DNA of 64,000 nucleotides from an uncultured Bacilli bacterium (GTDB lineage: Bacteria; Bacillota_I; Bacilli_A; RF39; UBA660): the NCBI GenBank assembly GCA_934167465.1, contig CAKPKR010000002.1, positions 189,130 to 253,129 on the forward strand, read 5' to 3'. Position 1 is the first letter of the stretch. Each line of letters opens with the position of its first letter. The notes beneath the pieces are model-generated. The model was not told the DNA's origin. It ran no database searches and saw only the letters and a list, made by a program, of their open reading frames with translations. Positions 35,228 to 43,494 of the stretch are shown here, piece by piece. A program made the position numbers and the translations under genes.

Positions 35228-35674
35228 CTATCTATTTATATTTTTTAGTTCCCTTTTTATTTCTCTTATAGAATCTTTCTTCTTTTCTGATTCTCTTTTA
35301 TCATAATTCTTTTTACCTTTGGCAAGGCCAATCAATATTTTAGCACAATTGCCTTTGAAATACAATTTAAGAGGAATTAAAGTGTTGCCATTTTTTTCAA
35401 TCATATCTCTTAATTTAAATATTTCTTTTTTATGCATTAATAATTTTCTTGTTCTTGTTTCTTCATGATTAAAAATATTTCCTTCTTTATACTGACTAAT
35501 ATGCATATTAAGCAAAAATAATTCATTATTCCTTACTATTGCATAACTATCTTTTAAATTTGCTTTTCCTAATCTTATTGATTTAATTTCTGTACCCGTT
35601 AAAACAATTCCAGCCTCATATGTTTCTAATATCTCATAATCATAATTAGCCTTCCTATTTTTAATTTCTATCAA
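35228..35674 (-). CDS. smpB: SsrA-binding protein SmpB
   Basis: 148-aa SmpB, which binds the tRNA-like domain of tmRNA and places it on stalled ribosomes. Signature ANYDYEILETYEAGIVLTGTEIKSIRLGKANLKDSYA and the basic tail KGKKNYDKRESEKKKDSIREI are complete. The start is TTG at 35674, with AGGTGA and a 5-nt spacer, a spacing repeated across this window. It is 5 bp after rnr; in Bacillus ssrA would follow directly, but here four genes intervene. Confidence 0.95.
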   Translation of the reverse strand: MIEIKNRKANYDYEILETYEAGIVLTGTEIKSIRLGKANLKDSYAIVRNNELFLLNMHISQYKEGNIFNHEETRTRKLLMHKKEIFKLRDMIEKNGNTLIPLKLYFKGNCAKILIGLAKGKKNYDKRESEKKKDSIREIKRELKNINR

Positions 35675-35679
35675 TCAAA

Positions 35680-37821
35680 TCACCTCTTTACATAGATTTT
35701 TTGATTTTCTTCATTATTAATTACGAAATCTATTTCTCCAACTTCTTTTCTAGCATCCTTTACAATTACCTCTAACTCATCACCCAAACGATATCCTCTT
35801 TTATTTTTTCTACCAATCAAACTTAATGTAGATTCATCAAAAATATAATGGTCATCATTTAAATCGTCTAATCTAATCATTCCTTCAATTAAATTATGAA
35901 GTGACACATACATTCCTCTACTTGTTATTGAACTTACCATTCCATTAAATATTTCACCAATATGATCAGCCATATATTCAGCTTTTTTCATATCATCAAC
36001 ATCACGTTCACAATCAACTGAATCTCTTTCTTTTTTAGAAGAATGATCAGCGATTATTGGTAATTTAGATTCTTCAGCTTCAACTGTATCATTATCCATA
36101 TGTCCTTCAAATAAATACTTATGTAGCAATCTATGAACTGTTGTGTCTGGAAATCTTCTAATTGGAGAAGTAAAATGCGTATAACAACTACTGCCTAAAC
36201 CAAAATGTCCTATATTATTAGTATCATATATAGCTTTTTGCATACATCTTAATAATAAAGATGAAAATATATGAAATTCTTTTTTATCTTTTAATTGATC
36301 TAATATTTTTTGCATAGTAGTAGGATGAATTTCTGAAAATTTACCTTTTAACTTATATCCACAAGCTGAAACATAACTAATAAATTCATTTATTTTTTCT
36401 TCATTTGGTTCGCCATGAACACGATAAATAAATGGCAAAAATTCATAATCTCTAATATGTTCAGCAACAGTTTCATTAGCCGCAATCATGAAATCTTCTA
36501 TTAATCTTTCGCCAGTTCCCCTATCTCTTAATTTAACATCGATAGCTTTTCCTGTTTCATCAACTATAATTTTTGATTCATCAATATCAAAATCAATATA
36601 TCCTCTAGAAACTTTCATTTTTCTTAAAATATCTGCTAACTCTTTCATTTCTTTTAATGTGTCAGCAAATTCTTCATATCCTTCTGGAATAATATCTTCT
36701 TCTAATATTTTATTAACATTCTTATAAGTCATTTGTTTTCTACTTCTTATAACACTCGGAAAAATATCATGGCTTACAGTTTTACCATTACTGTTTATTT
36801 CCATAATACAAGAGATTGCTAGACGATCAACATTTGGATTCAAAGAACAAATTCCATTTGACAATTTATGAGGTAACATTGGAATAACACGATCAGCTAA
36901 ATAAACACTAGTACCTCTTTCCATCGCACTATCATATAAAGCTGTTCCTTCTTTTACGTAATAACTAACATCTGCTATATGAACACCTAATAAATAATTT
37001 CCATTTTCTAGTTTTTTTAAACTTACTGCATCATCTATATCTTTAGTATCATCACCATCAATTGTAAAAATCATTTCATCTCTTAAATCATGGTCTTTTC
37101 TTTGTAATATTTCTTCATTACTAACTTCAATAGGAATATCATTTAATTCTTCTAATACTTCATCATTAAATTCAACTTCAATTCCATATTTGTATACTAT
37201 TGATAATATATCAACACCAGGATCATTTTTATGGCCAATAACAACTAAAACTTCACTATTGAAAGTATTATCATTTAATCTATTTGTTAATTTAACTAAG
37301 ACTTTATGACCTGGCATAGCATTCATTGTTTTATTCTTGTCAAGAACAATTCTTAATTTAATTTTAGAATCATCTGGAACAACTATATACTTACCATTTT
37401 CTTCTACTATTTCGCCAACTAATGTTTTTAAATCTCTTTTTAATACCTTTATAACTTTTCCATCAGGTTTTTCTTCTATTTTATTTACTTTAACAACGAC
37501 TGTATCTCCATGAATTGCTCCATTTAAATTGCTATTATGAACATAAACATCTTTTAAAGGATCTTTATCATCAATTATTTTTACAAATGAATAATCTCCT
37601 TTAGTTGATAAAACAATACCCTTTCTTTCTAATAAATCAGTATGTTTTTCATATTTATTTTTGTTTGTTCTTCTAAGTAATAAATTATCTTCCATATCAT
37701 TTAATAATTTCATTAAATTTTTTAAATCTTCTACAGTAGATAAATTTAATAAGTCAAATATTTCATCAACTGTTAAAGCTTTATTATCTTTTTTAAATAA
37801 TTCTAAAATTTGTTCTTGCAT
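35680..37821 (-). CDS. rnr: Ribonuclease R
   Basis: 713-aa 3'-5' exoribonuclease. Order: N-terminal helix-turn-helix, cold-shock domains (GIVLSTKGDYSFVKI..DVYVHNSNLNGAIHGDTVVV), RNB catalytic domain with FTIDGDDTKDIDDAVSL (metal-binding Asp cluster) and GIHIADVSYYV-like GVHIADVSYYV, then an S1 domain (GEIFNGMVSSITSRGMYVSL). The usual Lys-rich tail is short. RNase R degrades non-stop mRNA along with tmRNA-SmpB, and it is encoded next to smpB as in Bacillus. GAGGTGTTAAT precedes the ATG. Confidence 0.96.
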   Translation of the reverse strand: MQEQILELFKKDNKALTVDEIFDLLNLSTVEDLKNLMKLLNDMEDNLLLRRTNKNKYEKHTDLLERKGIVLSTKGDYSFVKIIDDKDPLKDVYVHNSNLNGAIHGDTVVVKVNKIEEKPDGKVIKVLKRDLKTLVGEIVEENGKYIVVPDDSKIKLRIVLDKNKTMNAMPGHKVLVKLTNRLNDNTFNSEVLVVIGHKNDPGVDILSIVYKYGIEVEFNDEVLEELNDIPIEVSNEEILQRKDHDLRDEMIFTIDGDDTKDIDDAVSLKKLENGNYLLGVHIADVSYYVKEGTALYDSAMERGTSVYLADRVIPMLPHKLSNGICSLNPNVDRLAISCIMEINSNGKTVSHDIFPSVIRSRKQMTYKNVNKILEEDIIPEGYEEFADTLKEMKELADILRKMKVSRGYIDFDIDESKIIVDETGKAIDVKLRDRGTGERLIEDFMIAANETVAEHIRDYEFLPFIYRVHGEPNEEKINEFISYVSACGYKLKGKFSEIHPTTMQKILDQLKDKKEFHIFSSLLLRCMQKAIYDTNNIGHFGLGSSCYTHFTSPIRRFPDTTVHRLLHKYLFEGHMDNDTVEAEESKLPIIADHSSKKERDSVDCERDVDDMKKAEYMADHIGEIFNGMVSSITSRGMYVSLHNLIEGMIRLDDLNDDHYIFDESTLSLIGRKNKRGYRLGDELEVIVKDARKEVGEIDFVINNEENQKIYVKR

Positions 37822-37857
37822 ATTAACACCTCTATTACATTATAAAATATTTTTTAA

Positions 37858-37896
37858 AAAAAATATAGTATTATGGTAAATAAATACTATATTTCT
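37858..37896 (-). terminator. Terminator of the 303-aa gene
   Basis: Minus strand AAATATAGTATT...ATAATACTATATTTTTTTT just before rnr. Confidence 0.6.
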
Positions 37897-38782
37897 TTAC
37901 AATTTGAAAAAATGTATTATTGATTACTAGATCATAAGCATTAATTGAAATATCTGCTAAACGTTCTTCATATATTTTATTAAATTTTATAATTAATTCT
38001 TTTGAATTTTCATACATATATATGTGTTTATTATCTATCAAAATTTCATATGATAAACTTTTTGATAAATATTTTTTCTTTAATATTAGTATCGCATATA
38101 AATATTTAATATCAAATAAAATATTACTTTCATTTATTACAATATCACTTATTTTAAGTAAATCACAGAAAACATCAAAATCAACATATTTAACTTTATA
38201 TATATTATTAGGTAAATTTAAATACAAGTTTTTTTCTCTTTTAGTCATATTATAATATGGTTTAAAACCTAAATATATAAAATTCAATTTTGGATATTTT
38301 TGTGCTATTAAATTAAGATTATTTAGTCCTTCATAGTTAAAATCAATATATAATATATTTTTTCTTCTTTTCTTAATTTTATAAATATCATAAATATATT
38401 TAGTGTTACCCATATTAATTGTAGGTAATTCTTTATTAATTGTAACTATTTCAGTATTAGTTTTTGTTTCTAATATTTTTTTTATAGGTTCTATACTAAC
38501 TATCACTTTATAAAAATTATTAATATTATTAATTAATCTATTTTTAAATTCTCTATTTTGTTTATTATTTTTCGTAAATACTCGATATATTTTTTCTTCA
38601 AATAAATAAGTTATTAATATTACTTTTTTATTTTTAGAAATTTCAATACTTTTTTTATTTATATCAGCTATTAAAACATATTCATAATTTCCATTAATAT
38701 CTAGTGTATAATCTTTATTTATATAATCTAAATAACTTAAAATTTTCGTTAACAATTCTTTATTTTCAATATATATAAGCAT
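37871..38782 (-). CDS. Glycosyltransferase-like protein (GT-B fold suspected)
   Basis: 303-aa protein, extremely Lys/Ile/Asn-rich. The second half (LIAQKYPKLNFIYLGFKPY, YVDFDVFCDLLKISDIVINES, FDIKYLYAILILKKKYLSKSLSYEILIDNKHIYMYENSKELIIKFNKIYEE) has the strand-helix order of a family 4 glycosyltransferase C-domain, but the EX7E motif is not clear. It may be a degenerate sensor or a true transferase. AGGTGATACT precedes the ATG. Single-gene unit. Confidence 0.4.
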   Translation of the reverse strand: MLIYIENKELLTKILSYLDYINKDYTLDINGNYEYVLIADINKKSIEISKNKKVILITYLFEEKIYRVFTKNNKQNREFKNRLINNINNFYKVIVSIEPIKKILETKTNTEIVTINKELPTINMGNTKYIYDIYKIKKRRKNILYIDFNYEGLNNLNLIAQKYPKLNFIYLGFKPYYNMTKREKNLYLNLPNNIYKVKYVDFDVFCDLLKISDIVINESNILFDIKYLYAILILKKKYLSKSLSYEILIDNKHIYMYENSKELIIKFNKIYEERLADISINAYDLVINNTFFQIVKKYSIYLP

Positions 38783-38825
38783 AGTATCACCTAATTATAA
38801 TTTTAACTAAATTGACACTTTTATA

Positions 38826-38852
38826 CAAAAAAATGTAGATTTATTCTACATT
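38826..38852 (-). terminator. Terminator of the lipoprotein gene
   Basis: Minus strand TGTAGAATAAATCTACATTTTTTT over the gene end. Confidence 0.65.
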
Positions 38853-39224
38853 ATATTTTGTTTTTACAACTTTAGTTAAATCAACAGTAACACTTACATC
38901 AATATCTTTAGATTCACCTGCTTTTAATGTTCCTAATTCTGTTTTTAATGTATAAATTAAATTATCATCTTTGTCATACATATCACAAGTTACGTAATTA
39001 TAAGTTATTTCTTCTTCAGTATTATTTTCTATAGTATAATAAACTTCACTAATTCCATCTTCATATAGTGTTACAAAATCAATTATATCTAATTTATTTA
39101 CTTTAGTATCTGCTACAGAAGATTGTGTATTATCAACTTGATTATCTTTTTTATCTTCATTTTTACTACATCCACATCCAGTTACTAAAATTAAACTTAA
39201 TATAACTAACAATATTTTCTTCAT
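38841..39224 (-). CDS. Lipoprotein with FxLYD-like beta-sandwich domain
   Basis: 127-aa exported protein. Signal peptide with lipobox LVTGCG (Cys at residue 17), an Asp/Asn/Lys-rich linker, then a small all-beta domain (VTLYEDGISEVYYTIENNTEEEITYNYVTCDMYDKDDNLIYTLKTELGTLKAGESKDIDVSVTVDL) typical of FxLYD-type immunoglobulin-like domains in Bacillota lipoproteins. Ligand unknown. The next 390 bp hold the second hydrophobic-peptide locus. Confidence 0.75.
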   Translation of the reverse strand: MKKILLVILSLILVTGCGCSKNEDKKDNQVDNTQSSVADTKVNKLDIIDFVTLYEDGISEVYYTIENNTEEEITYNYVTCDMYDKDDNLIYTLKTELGTLKAGESKDIDVSVTVDLTKVVKTKYNVE

Positions 39225-39315
39225 TTTCTATTCTCCTTTACTATATATAAGATATCACATAATAATTTTTTTTACAAGTTATTTTCTAAAAGCAAACATT
39301 TTTTCGTATTTTCTA

Positions 39316-39344
39316 TTTACTACTGGCTATATAACCGATATAAT
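39316..39344 (+). promoter_or_regulatory. Promoter of hydrophobic-peptide gene, locus 2
   Basis: TTTACT (39316-39321), 17-bp spacer, TATAAT (39339-39344). The predicted mRNA starts near 39351 with a 5' UTR of about 68 nt. Confidence 0.65.
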
Positions 39345-39418
39345 GAACATGGATACATTTAATTATCAATGTTTTACCCTTATGGTTTTAATTAATTGAA
39401 TCATAAGAAGGTGGCTTT

Positions 39419-39496
39419 ATGACTAAAAGAGAAATTTCTCTATTTATCATAATTTTTTTATTATTTTTTGTAATTATCACTCTACTATATAAATAG
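39419..39496 (+). CDS. 25-aa hydrophobic peptide, candidate type I toxin (locus 2)
   Basis: MTKREISLF, a hydrophobic core and TLLYK, differing from the locus 1 peptide at only a few Ile/Leu/Phe positions. AAGAAGGTGGC precedes the ATG. The 5' UTR word CCCTTATGG (39377-39385) is the exact complement of CCATAAGGG in the 3' UTR (39522-39530), permitting end-to-end pairing of the mRNA. The mRNA ends at a terminator (39529-39569), and an antisense RNA covers the 3' UTR. Toxicity is inferred from architecture; the DNA code differs from locus 1 mostly at silent or conservative sites, implying selection on the peptide. Confidence 0.68.
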   Translation: MTKREISLFIIIFLLFFVIITLLYK

Positions 39497-39591
39497 AAAA
39501 AAACATCTGGTAACAGATGATCCATAAGGGATTACATTTGACACCAAAAAATCAAATGTATCCTTTTTTATTTTATGAAGATAACTCTTCT
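39497..39591 (-). ncRNA. Candidate antisense (antitoxin-type) RNA, locus 2
   Basis: Minus-strand promoter TTGTAA (39621-39626), 17-bp spacer, TAACAT (39598-39603), then GTATATAG and a 5' hairpin (GAAGAGTTATCTTC). Predicted end at CATCTGTTACCAGATG plus TTTTTTT (39497-39519), directly next to the peptide stop codon. About 95 nt long and complementary to the whole peptide-gene 3' UTR. Confidence 0.6.
39529..39569 (+). terminator. Terminator of the peptide mRNA, locus 2
   Basis: GGATTACATTTGA...TCAAATGTATCC hairpin followed by TTTTTT. Confidence 0.7.
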
Positions 39592-39627
39592 ATATACATG
39601 TTAACATATAATAATTAATTTTACAAG

Positions 39628-40854
39628 TTAAATAAATTTACCAACAAAATACTTTTTCTTTCCTTTTCTAATAATAACTATTTCATTACCAATAGCCTTA
39701 TCTTTAGAAATAACTATATTTTCTTCTAAATATTTGTCACCATTTATAGTAATAGAACCTGCATTTATAAATTCTCTTGCTTCTCTTTTACTAGAAGCTA
39801 TGCCATTATTTACTAATAAATCAATTAAAGGTAATTCATCATTTATTTCAAAATTAGGAACATCTTTAAATCCATCTTTAATTTCTTCAACACTTAAATT
39901 TTTAATATTACCGCTAAATAAAGATTCGCTAATTTTAACAGCTTTATTGAATTCTTCTTCACCATGTAAAAAAGTTATTACTTCACGTGCTAATATTTTT
40001 TGTGCATATCTTAATTCTGGTTGTTTGTTATGTTCTATTTCAATATTTTCTATTTTCTCTTTAGTTAAAAATGTCAATTTTTTTAAATAATCAATGACAC
40101 ATAAGTCACTTGAATTAATTAAATATTGATATAATTCATAAGAAGAAGTTTTATTTTTATCTAACCATAAAGCATTACCTTCAGTTTTACCAAATTTTAC
40201 TCCGTTAGCATCTAATACTAAAGGCATTGTCATTCCATATAATTCGGTATCAAGTTTCTTACGAGCCAACTCAATTCCAGTTGTAATATTTCCCCATTGA
40301 TCAGATCCTGCAACCTCTAATGTTACTCCTTTAGACTCATATAAATGAACAAAATCTAAACCTTGAAGAATTGTATATGCAAACTCACAAAATGTTATTC
40401 CTGATTCTAATCTTCTAGTTATAATATCTTTATCTAACATATAATTAACATTTATATATTTACCATAATCCCTTAAAAAATCAATCGTATTGATATTTTT
40501 AATCCAATCATAGTTATTTACAACTTCAAATCCAAATATTTCCTTAGCTTGTTTTGTTAAACCTAAGACATTTTTTTCTACGGCTTCTTTTGTGATCATT
40601 TGTCTTTCTTTAGATGGTTTTGGGTCACCTATTAATCCAGTAGCGCCACCAATTAATAAAATTGGTTTATGTCCATATTTAGCTAGACGGGTTGCGATTA
40701 AAAAACTAGAAAAATGTCCTATATGCATTGAATCAGCTGTTGGATCTGTTCCTATGTAAAAAGTTAATTTTTCATTATTTAATTTATTTTCTAATTCCGG
40801 ACTACTTATATCTTTTATAAGTCCCCTCCATGTTAAGTCTTCAAATAAAGTCAT
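39628..40854 (-). CDS. tyrS: Tyrosyl-tRNA synthetase
   Basis: 408-aa class I synthetase charging tRNA-Tyr. HIGH motif in DPTADSMHIGHF (near residue 45), the KMSKS equivalent KFGKTEG, the tyrosine-binding region YTILQGLDFVHL and GSDQWGNITTG, and a C-terminal S4 RNA-binding domain (IASSKREAREFINAGSITINGDKY). GAGGAGGAATAAT fixes the ATG at 40854. It follows deoC by 1 nt, and both lie behind a tyrosine T-box, so charging of tRNA-Tyr probably controls both genes. Confidence 0.96.
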   Translation of the reverse strand: MTLFEDLTWRGLIKDISSPELENKLNNEKLTFYIGTDPTADSMHIGHFSSFLIATRLAKYGHKPILLIGGATGLIGDPKPSKERQMITKEAVEKNVLGLTKQAKEIFGFEVVNNYDWIKNINTIDFLRDYGKYINVNYMLDKDIITRRLESGITFCEFAYTILQGLDFVHLYESKGVTLEVAGSDQWGNITTGIELARKKLDTELYGMTMPLVLDANGVKFGKTEGNALWLDKNKTSSYELYQYLINSSDLCVIDYLKKLTFLTKEKIENIEIEHNKQPELRYAQKILAREVITFLHGEEEFNKAVKISESLFSGNIKNLSVEEIKDGFKDVPNFEINDELPLIDLLVNNGIASSKREAREFINAGSITINGDKYLEENIVISKDKAIGNEIVIIRKGKKKYFVGKFI

Positions 40855-40855
40855 A

Positions 40856-41533
40856 TTATTCCTCCTCACATTTACAATGTCCACTACATGTACAACCATT
40901 CATAATTTCTACACCATTACTAGTTCCTATTCTAGTAACTCCTAAATTAATAAATTTTTCAGCATCTTCTAAATTTCTAATTCCACCACTTGCTTTTATT
41001 TCTAATAAATCATTTTTGTTTTCATTTATAATTTCTATATCTTCTACGCTAGCGCCTCTTGTACCAAAACCTGTAGAAGTCTTAATAAAATTAACAAATG
41101 TTTCATTACATATTTCTGTCATTTTTTTTATTTCTTCTTTTGTTAAATAACAAGTTTCAATTATTACTTTTAATATTTTACCATCAATAGCATCCCTAAT
41201 ATTTTCAATTTCTTTTTTTACATAATCGTAATCTTTATTTTTTAGAGCTCCAATATTAACAACCATATCTATTTCATCAGCACCATTATTTATAGCATCA
41301 ATTGCTTCAAATTCTTTAGTATTTATTGTGTTTGCACCTAAAGGAAATCCTATTACAGTACAAACATTAACAGTACTATTTTCTAAATATGATTTAGCTA
41401 TTTTTACATAACAAGGGTTAACACATACTGTACTAAAGTGATATTTAATTGCCTCATCACACAATTTTTTGATATCAGCAGTAGTAGCAATTGCTTTTAA
41501 ATTTGTATAATCAATATAACTATTTAATTCCAT
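40856..41533 (-). CDS. deoC: Deoxyribose-phosphate aldolase
   Basis: 225-aa DERA, splitting deoxyribose-5-phosphate to acetaldehyde and glyceraldehyde-3-phosphate. Schiff-base Lys in FVNFIKTSTGFGTRGA, second Lys in LEIKASGGIR, phosphate loop IGTSNGVEIM. Odd: after the usual end it carries a Cys/His-rich tail, NGCTCSGHCKCEEE, that looks metal-binding. TAGGAGGAATATT precedes the ATG. It lies between the T-box leader and tyrS, an unusual place for a catabolic gene. Confidence 0.93.
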   Translation of the reverse strand: MELNSYIDYTNLKAIATTADIKKLCDEAIKYHFSTVCVNPCYVKIAKSYLENSTVNVCTVIGFPLGANTINTKEFEAIDAINNGADEIDMVVNIGALKNKDYDYVKKEIENIRDAIDGKILKVIIETCYLTKEEIKKMTEICNETFVNFIKTSTGFGTRGASVEDIEIINENKNDLLEIKASGGIRNLEDAEKFINLGVTRIGTSNGVEIMNGCTCSGHCKCEEE

Positions 41534-41553
41534 AATATTCCTCCTAAAAAAAA

Positions 41554-41750
41554 TTACCTATATATAAGGACGAATTACTCGTGGTACCACCTTATTTTAT
41601 AGATAATTTCTATACACTCTAATCTTTAACGCAGATATACGTTTTAATTCCAAATATGTATTTCTCTATTTAAACTTGGTTGATTTTCATCACCCATCAA
41701 CTTTCTAATTTCCATTTAAATAAATACTTAGTATTCTTCACAATTAATTA
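41554..41750 (-). promoter_or_regulatory. T-box riboswitch (tyrosine), leader of deoC-tyrS
   Basis: The minus strand contains the T-box core AAGGTGGTACCACG (near 41580-41593) followed by an antiterminator/terminator arrangement (ACGAGTAATTCGTCCTT, then T run at 41545). A UAC tyrosine codon followed by A, in AGAGAAATACAT, is the likely specifier (41658-41660). Stem I lies between about 41640 and 41740. A TATAAT (41756-41761) gives the promoter. T-boxes sense uncharged tRNA. Confidence 0.85.
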
Positions 41751-41761
41751 TTTTTATTATA

Positions 41762-41908
41762 CTATTTTTTTCTTCTTCGGTCTAGTTCTTTTTTTAAAAT
41801 TTTCTCAAATTCCTTTGAATCTTGTTTATTTGAATTTTCGTTTTTTTCTTTTTTTAAATCAATTAATTTTGATTTTGTTATTGATTCAATTCTTCTAATT
41901 TTGTTCAT
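41762..41908 (-). CDS. 48-aa charged peptide overlapping the end of rbfA
   Basis: MNKIRRIESITKSKLIDLKK, then a Lys/Glu/Asn-rich stretch ending LDRRRKK. Strongly basic, probably helical. The ATG lies inside the last rbfA codons (14-bp overlap), so translation would be coupled. The gene fills exactly the space up to the T-box promoter, which argues it is real. Family unknown; a ribosome-associated role would fit the operon but is a guess. Confidence 0.5.
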   Translation of the reverse strand: MNKIRRIESITKSKLIDLKKEKNENSNKQDSKEFEKILKKELDRRRKK

Positions 41909-42242
41909 TTTCGTGAATATTTTCGATAATATTTTCTATTTTCTTTCCATATTCTATTGATTCATCATAAACAAATTCTAATTCAGGAATATGTCTTATT
42001 TCAATTCTTTCAGCTAACTCTTTTCTTATAAATCCAGAAGCATTTTTTAAAGCTTCTAATGTTGATTCTCTTTTACTATCATCTAAAACCGTAAAATATA
42101 TTTTTGCAAAACTTAAATCATTTGTTGTTTTACAATCTGTTATTGTAACAAATTTAATGTCTTCATCTTTTACTTCAGTCATTAGTATATAACTGATTTC
42201 TCTAACTATACTATGATTTATTCTATCTATTTTAATACTCAT
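41895..42242 (-). CDS. rbfA: Ribosome-binding factor A
   Basis: 115-aa KH-fold protein for 16S rRNA 5' end maturation. MSIKIDRINHSIVREISYILMTEVKDEDIKFVTITDCKTTNDLSFAKIYFTV and the RKELAERIEIRHIPELEFVYDESIEYG segment are diagnostic. AGGTGA with the 5-nt spacer indicates the third in-frame ATG (42242). Belongs to the rimP-nusA-infB cluster but is separated from infB by a pilin-like gene and a terminator, so it is transcribed separately. Confidence 0.93.
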   Translation of the reverse strand: MSIKIDRINHSIVREISYILMTEVKDEDIKFVTITDCKTTNDLSFAKIYFTVLDDSKRESTLEALKNASGFIRKELAERIEIRHIPELEFVYDESIEYGKKIENIIENIHENEQN

Positions 42243-42294
42243 TTTCATCACCTATATATATTATATACTAAATCAATATATTATTCAAATAGAA

Positions 42295-42322
42295 AAAATA
42301 ATGTGATTATTTCACATTATTT
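42295..42322 (-). terminator. Terminator of the pilin-like gene
   Basis: Minus strand AAATAATGTGAAATAATCACATTATTTTTTC. Confidence 0.65.
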
Positions 42323-43339
42323 AATTAATGATTTTGAAATTGTTATTACAGGACGGATGCCTAAATCGATATAGTCAGCACTACTATTACTTAAGTAGCC
42401 ACGTCTAGACACAACCCACATATCCGAACCTTTACCAACCATTCCATATATTGTTGACGTCCAATAACCATAAGTTGCTGGATCATTGTTTAAACATTTC
42501 CAATCATTTGATCCTTCTTTGCAATATGTATGATCATATAGCCATCCCATTGCTCCTGTATTGTTACAATATGGCATTCCCTCTATATCAAGTTTTTTAG
42601 ATTCCAAACAATACATTCTGCCATCTTGTTTCCAATCTGTTTTTCCTGTTATTTCATTTATTTCTTCCGCTGTTACTAATCTTGGTACACTTTTCCAATT
42701 ATTTTCTGTTATTAATTTATTTACTACTGGAGCAACATTACTGTCTTTATAAACAACATTCCTTTTATTTGAATTCCAAGCTACTTTAGGTGTCGTATTA
42801 TGATCTAATATCATATTTACAGTTGATGCATCTTCATTATCATTAAATACATACCATTTCATACATCCTGTCTTAGTTCCCGTTGTACTTACTGCTTCAC
42901 TTTCTTCACATATCTCTCCACTTACTGGATTATAATAGATAGCATAACCATTTTCATATTTTTTCTTATTTGTTGATTTAGTTGCTACTCCATTTTCTAC
43001 TACATATTCTCCTATTCCAAATATGTAATTTTTTACTATTCCGTTTTCTATATAAACATTTCCATTTTCAGGTTCTTGTCCTTTTACTTCTACCCCTAAA
43101 CTTTTTAATTCATCTACTGAATGGACTCCATCTACTATACTTTCTTTTGATGAATCCACTTCATTTAACATTACTTGATTTTCTATTGCTTCTTTATATC
43201 CATTAGCTGATTGTTCAGCTGATCCTTTCTTTGATTCTTCGATTACATTTAAAATTATTGGTGTTGCAATTAGTGCTATCACAGCTAATATTACGATAAC
43301 TGCTAACAACTCAATAAGTGTAAATCCTTGTTTTTTCAT
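42317..43339 (-). CDS. Type IV prepilin-like protein with surface domain
   Basis: 340-aa protein with a classic class III prepilin leader: MKKQGFTLIELLAVIVILAVIALIATPIIL (cleavage after Gly5, Glu at +5). A pseudopilin helix (residues 30-55) is followed by a middle beta region and a C-terminal Cys-containing domain (MYCLESKKLDIEGMPYCNNTG, YGYWTSTIYGM, LGIRPVITI) whose final LGIRPVI strand recalls FGE/lectin-like folds of the other surface proteins here. It interrupts the infB-rbfA order. Whether the Tad-like machine or another pilus exports it is unknown. Confidence 0.8.
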   Translation of the reverse strand: MKKQGFTLIELLAVIVILAVIALIATPIILNVIEESKKGSAEQSANGYKEAIENQVMLNEVDSSKESIVDGVHSVDELKSLGVEVKGQEPENGNVYIENGIVKNYIFGIGEYVVENGVATKSTNKKKYENGYAIYYNPVSGEICEESEAVSTTGTKTGCMKWYVFNDNEDASTVNMILDHNTTPKVAWNSNKRNVVYKDSNVAPVVNKLITENNWKSVPRLVTAEEINEITGKTDWKQDGRMYCLESKKLDIEGMPYCNNTGAMGWLYDHTYCKEGSNDWKCLNNDPATYGYWTSTIYGMVGKGSDMWVVSRRGYLSNSSADYIDLGIRPVITISKSLIK

Positions 43340-43455
43340 ACTACTTCACTACTACCTTTCTATCTTATTATATAATAAACGTATTACATATTGCAAGACA
43401 ATATTTTTTTATTTACATCTTTTTATTATTATAAACATTATAAAAAAAACAATAC

Positions 43456-43483
43456 AAAAAAAGTAGAACAATATCTACCTTTT
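43456..43483 (-). terminator. Terminator of the infB operon
   Basis: Minus strand AAAAGGTAGATATTGTTCTACTTTTTTT after the 64-aa gene. Confidence 0.7.
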
Positions 43484-43494
43484 ATATAAGTATA

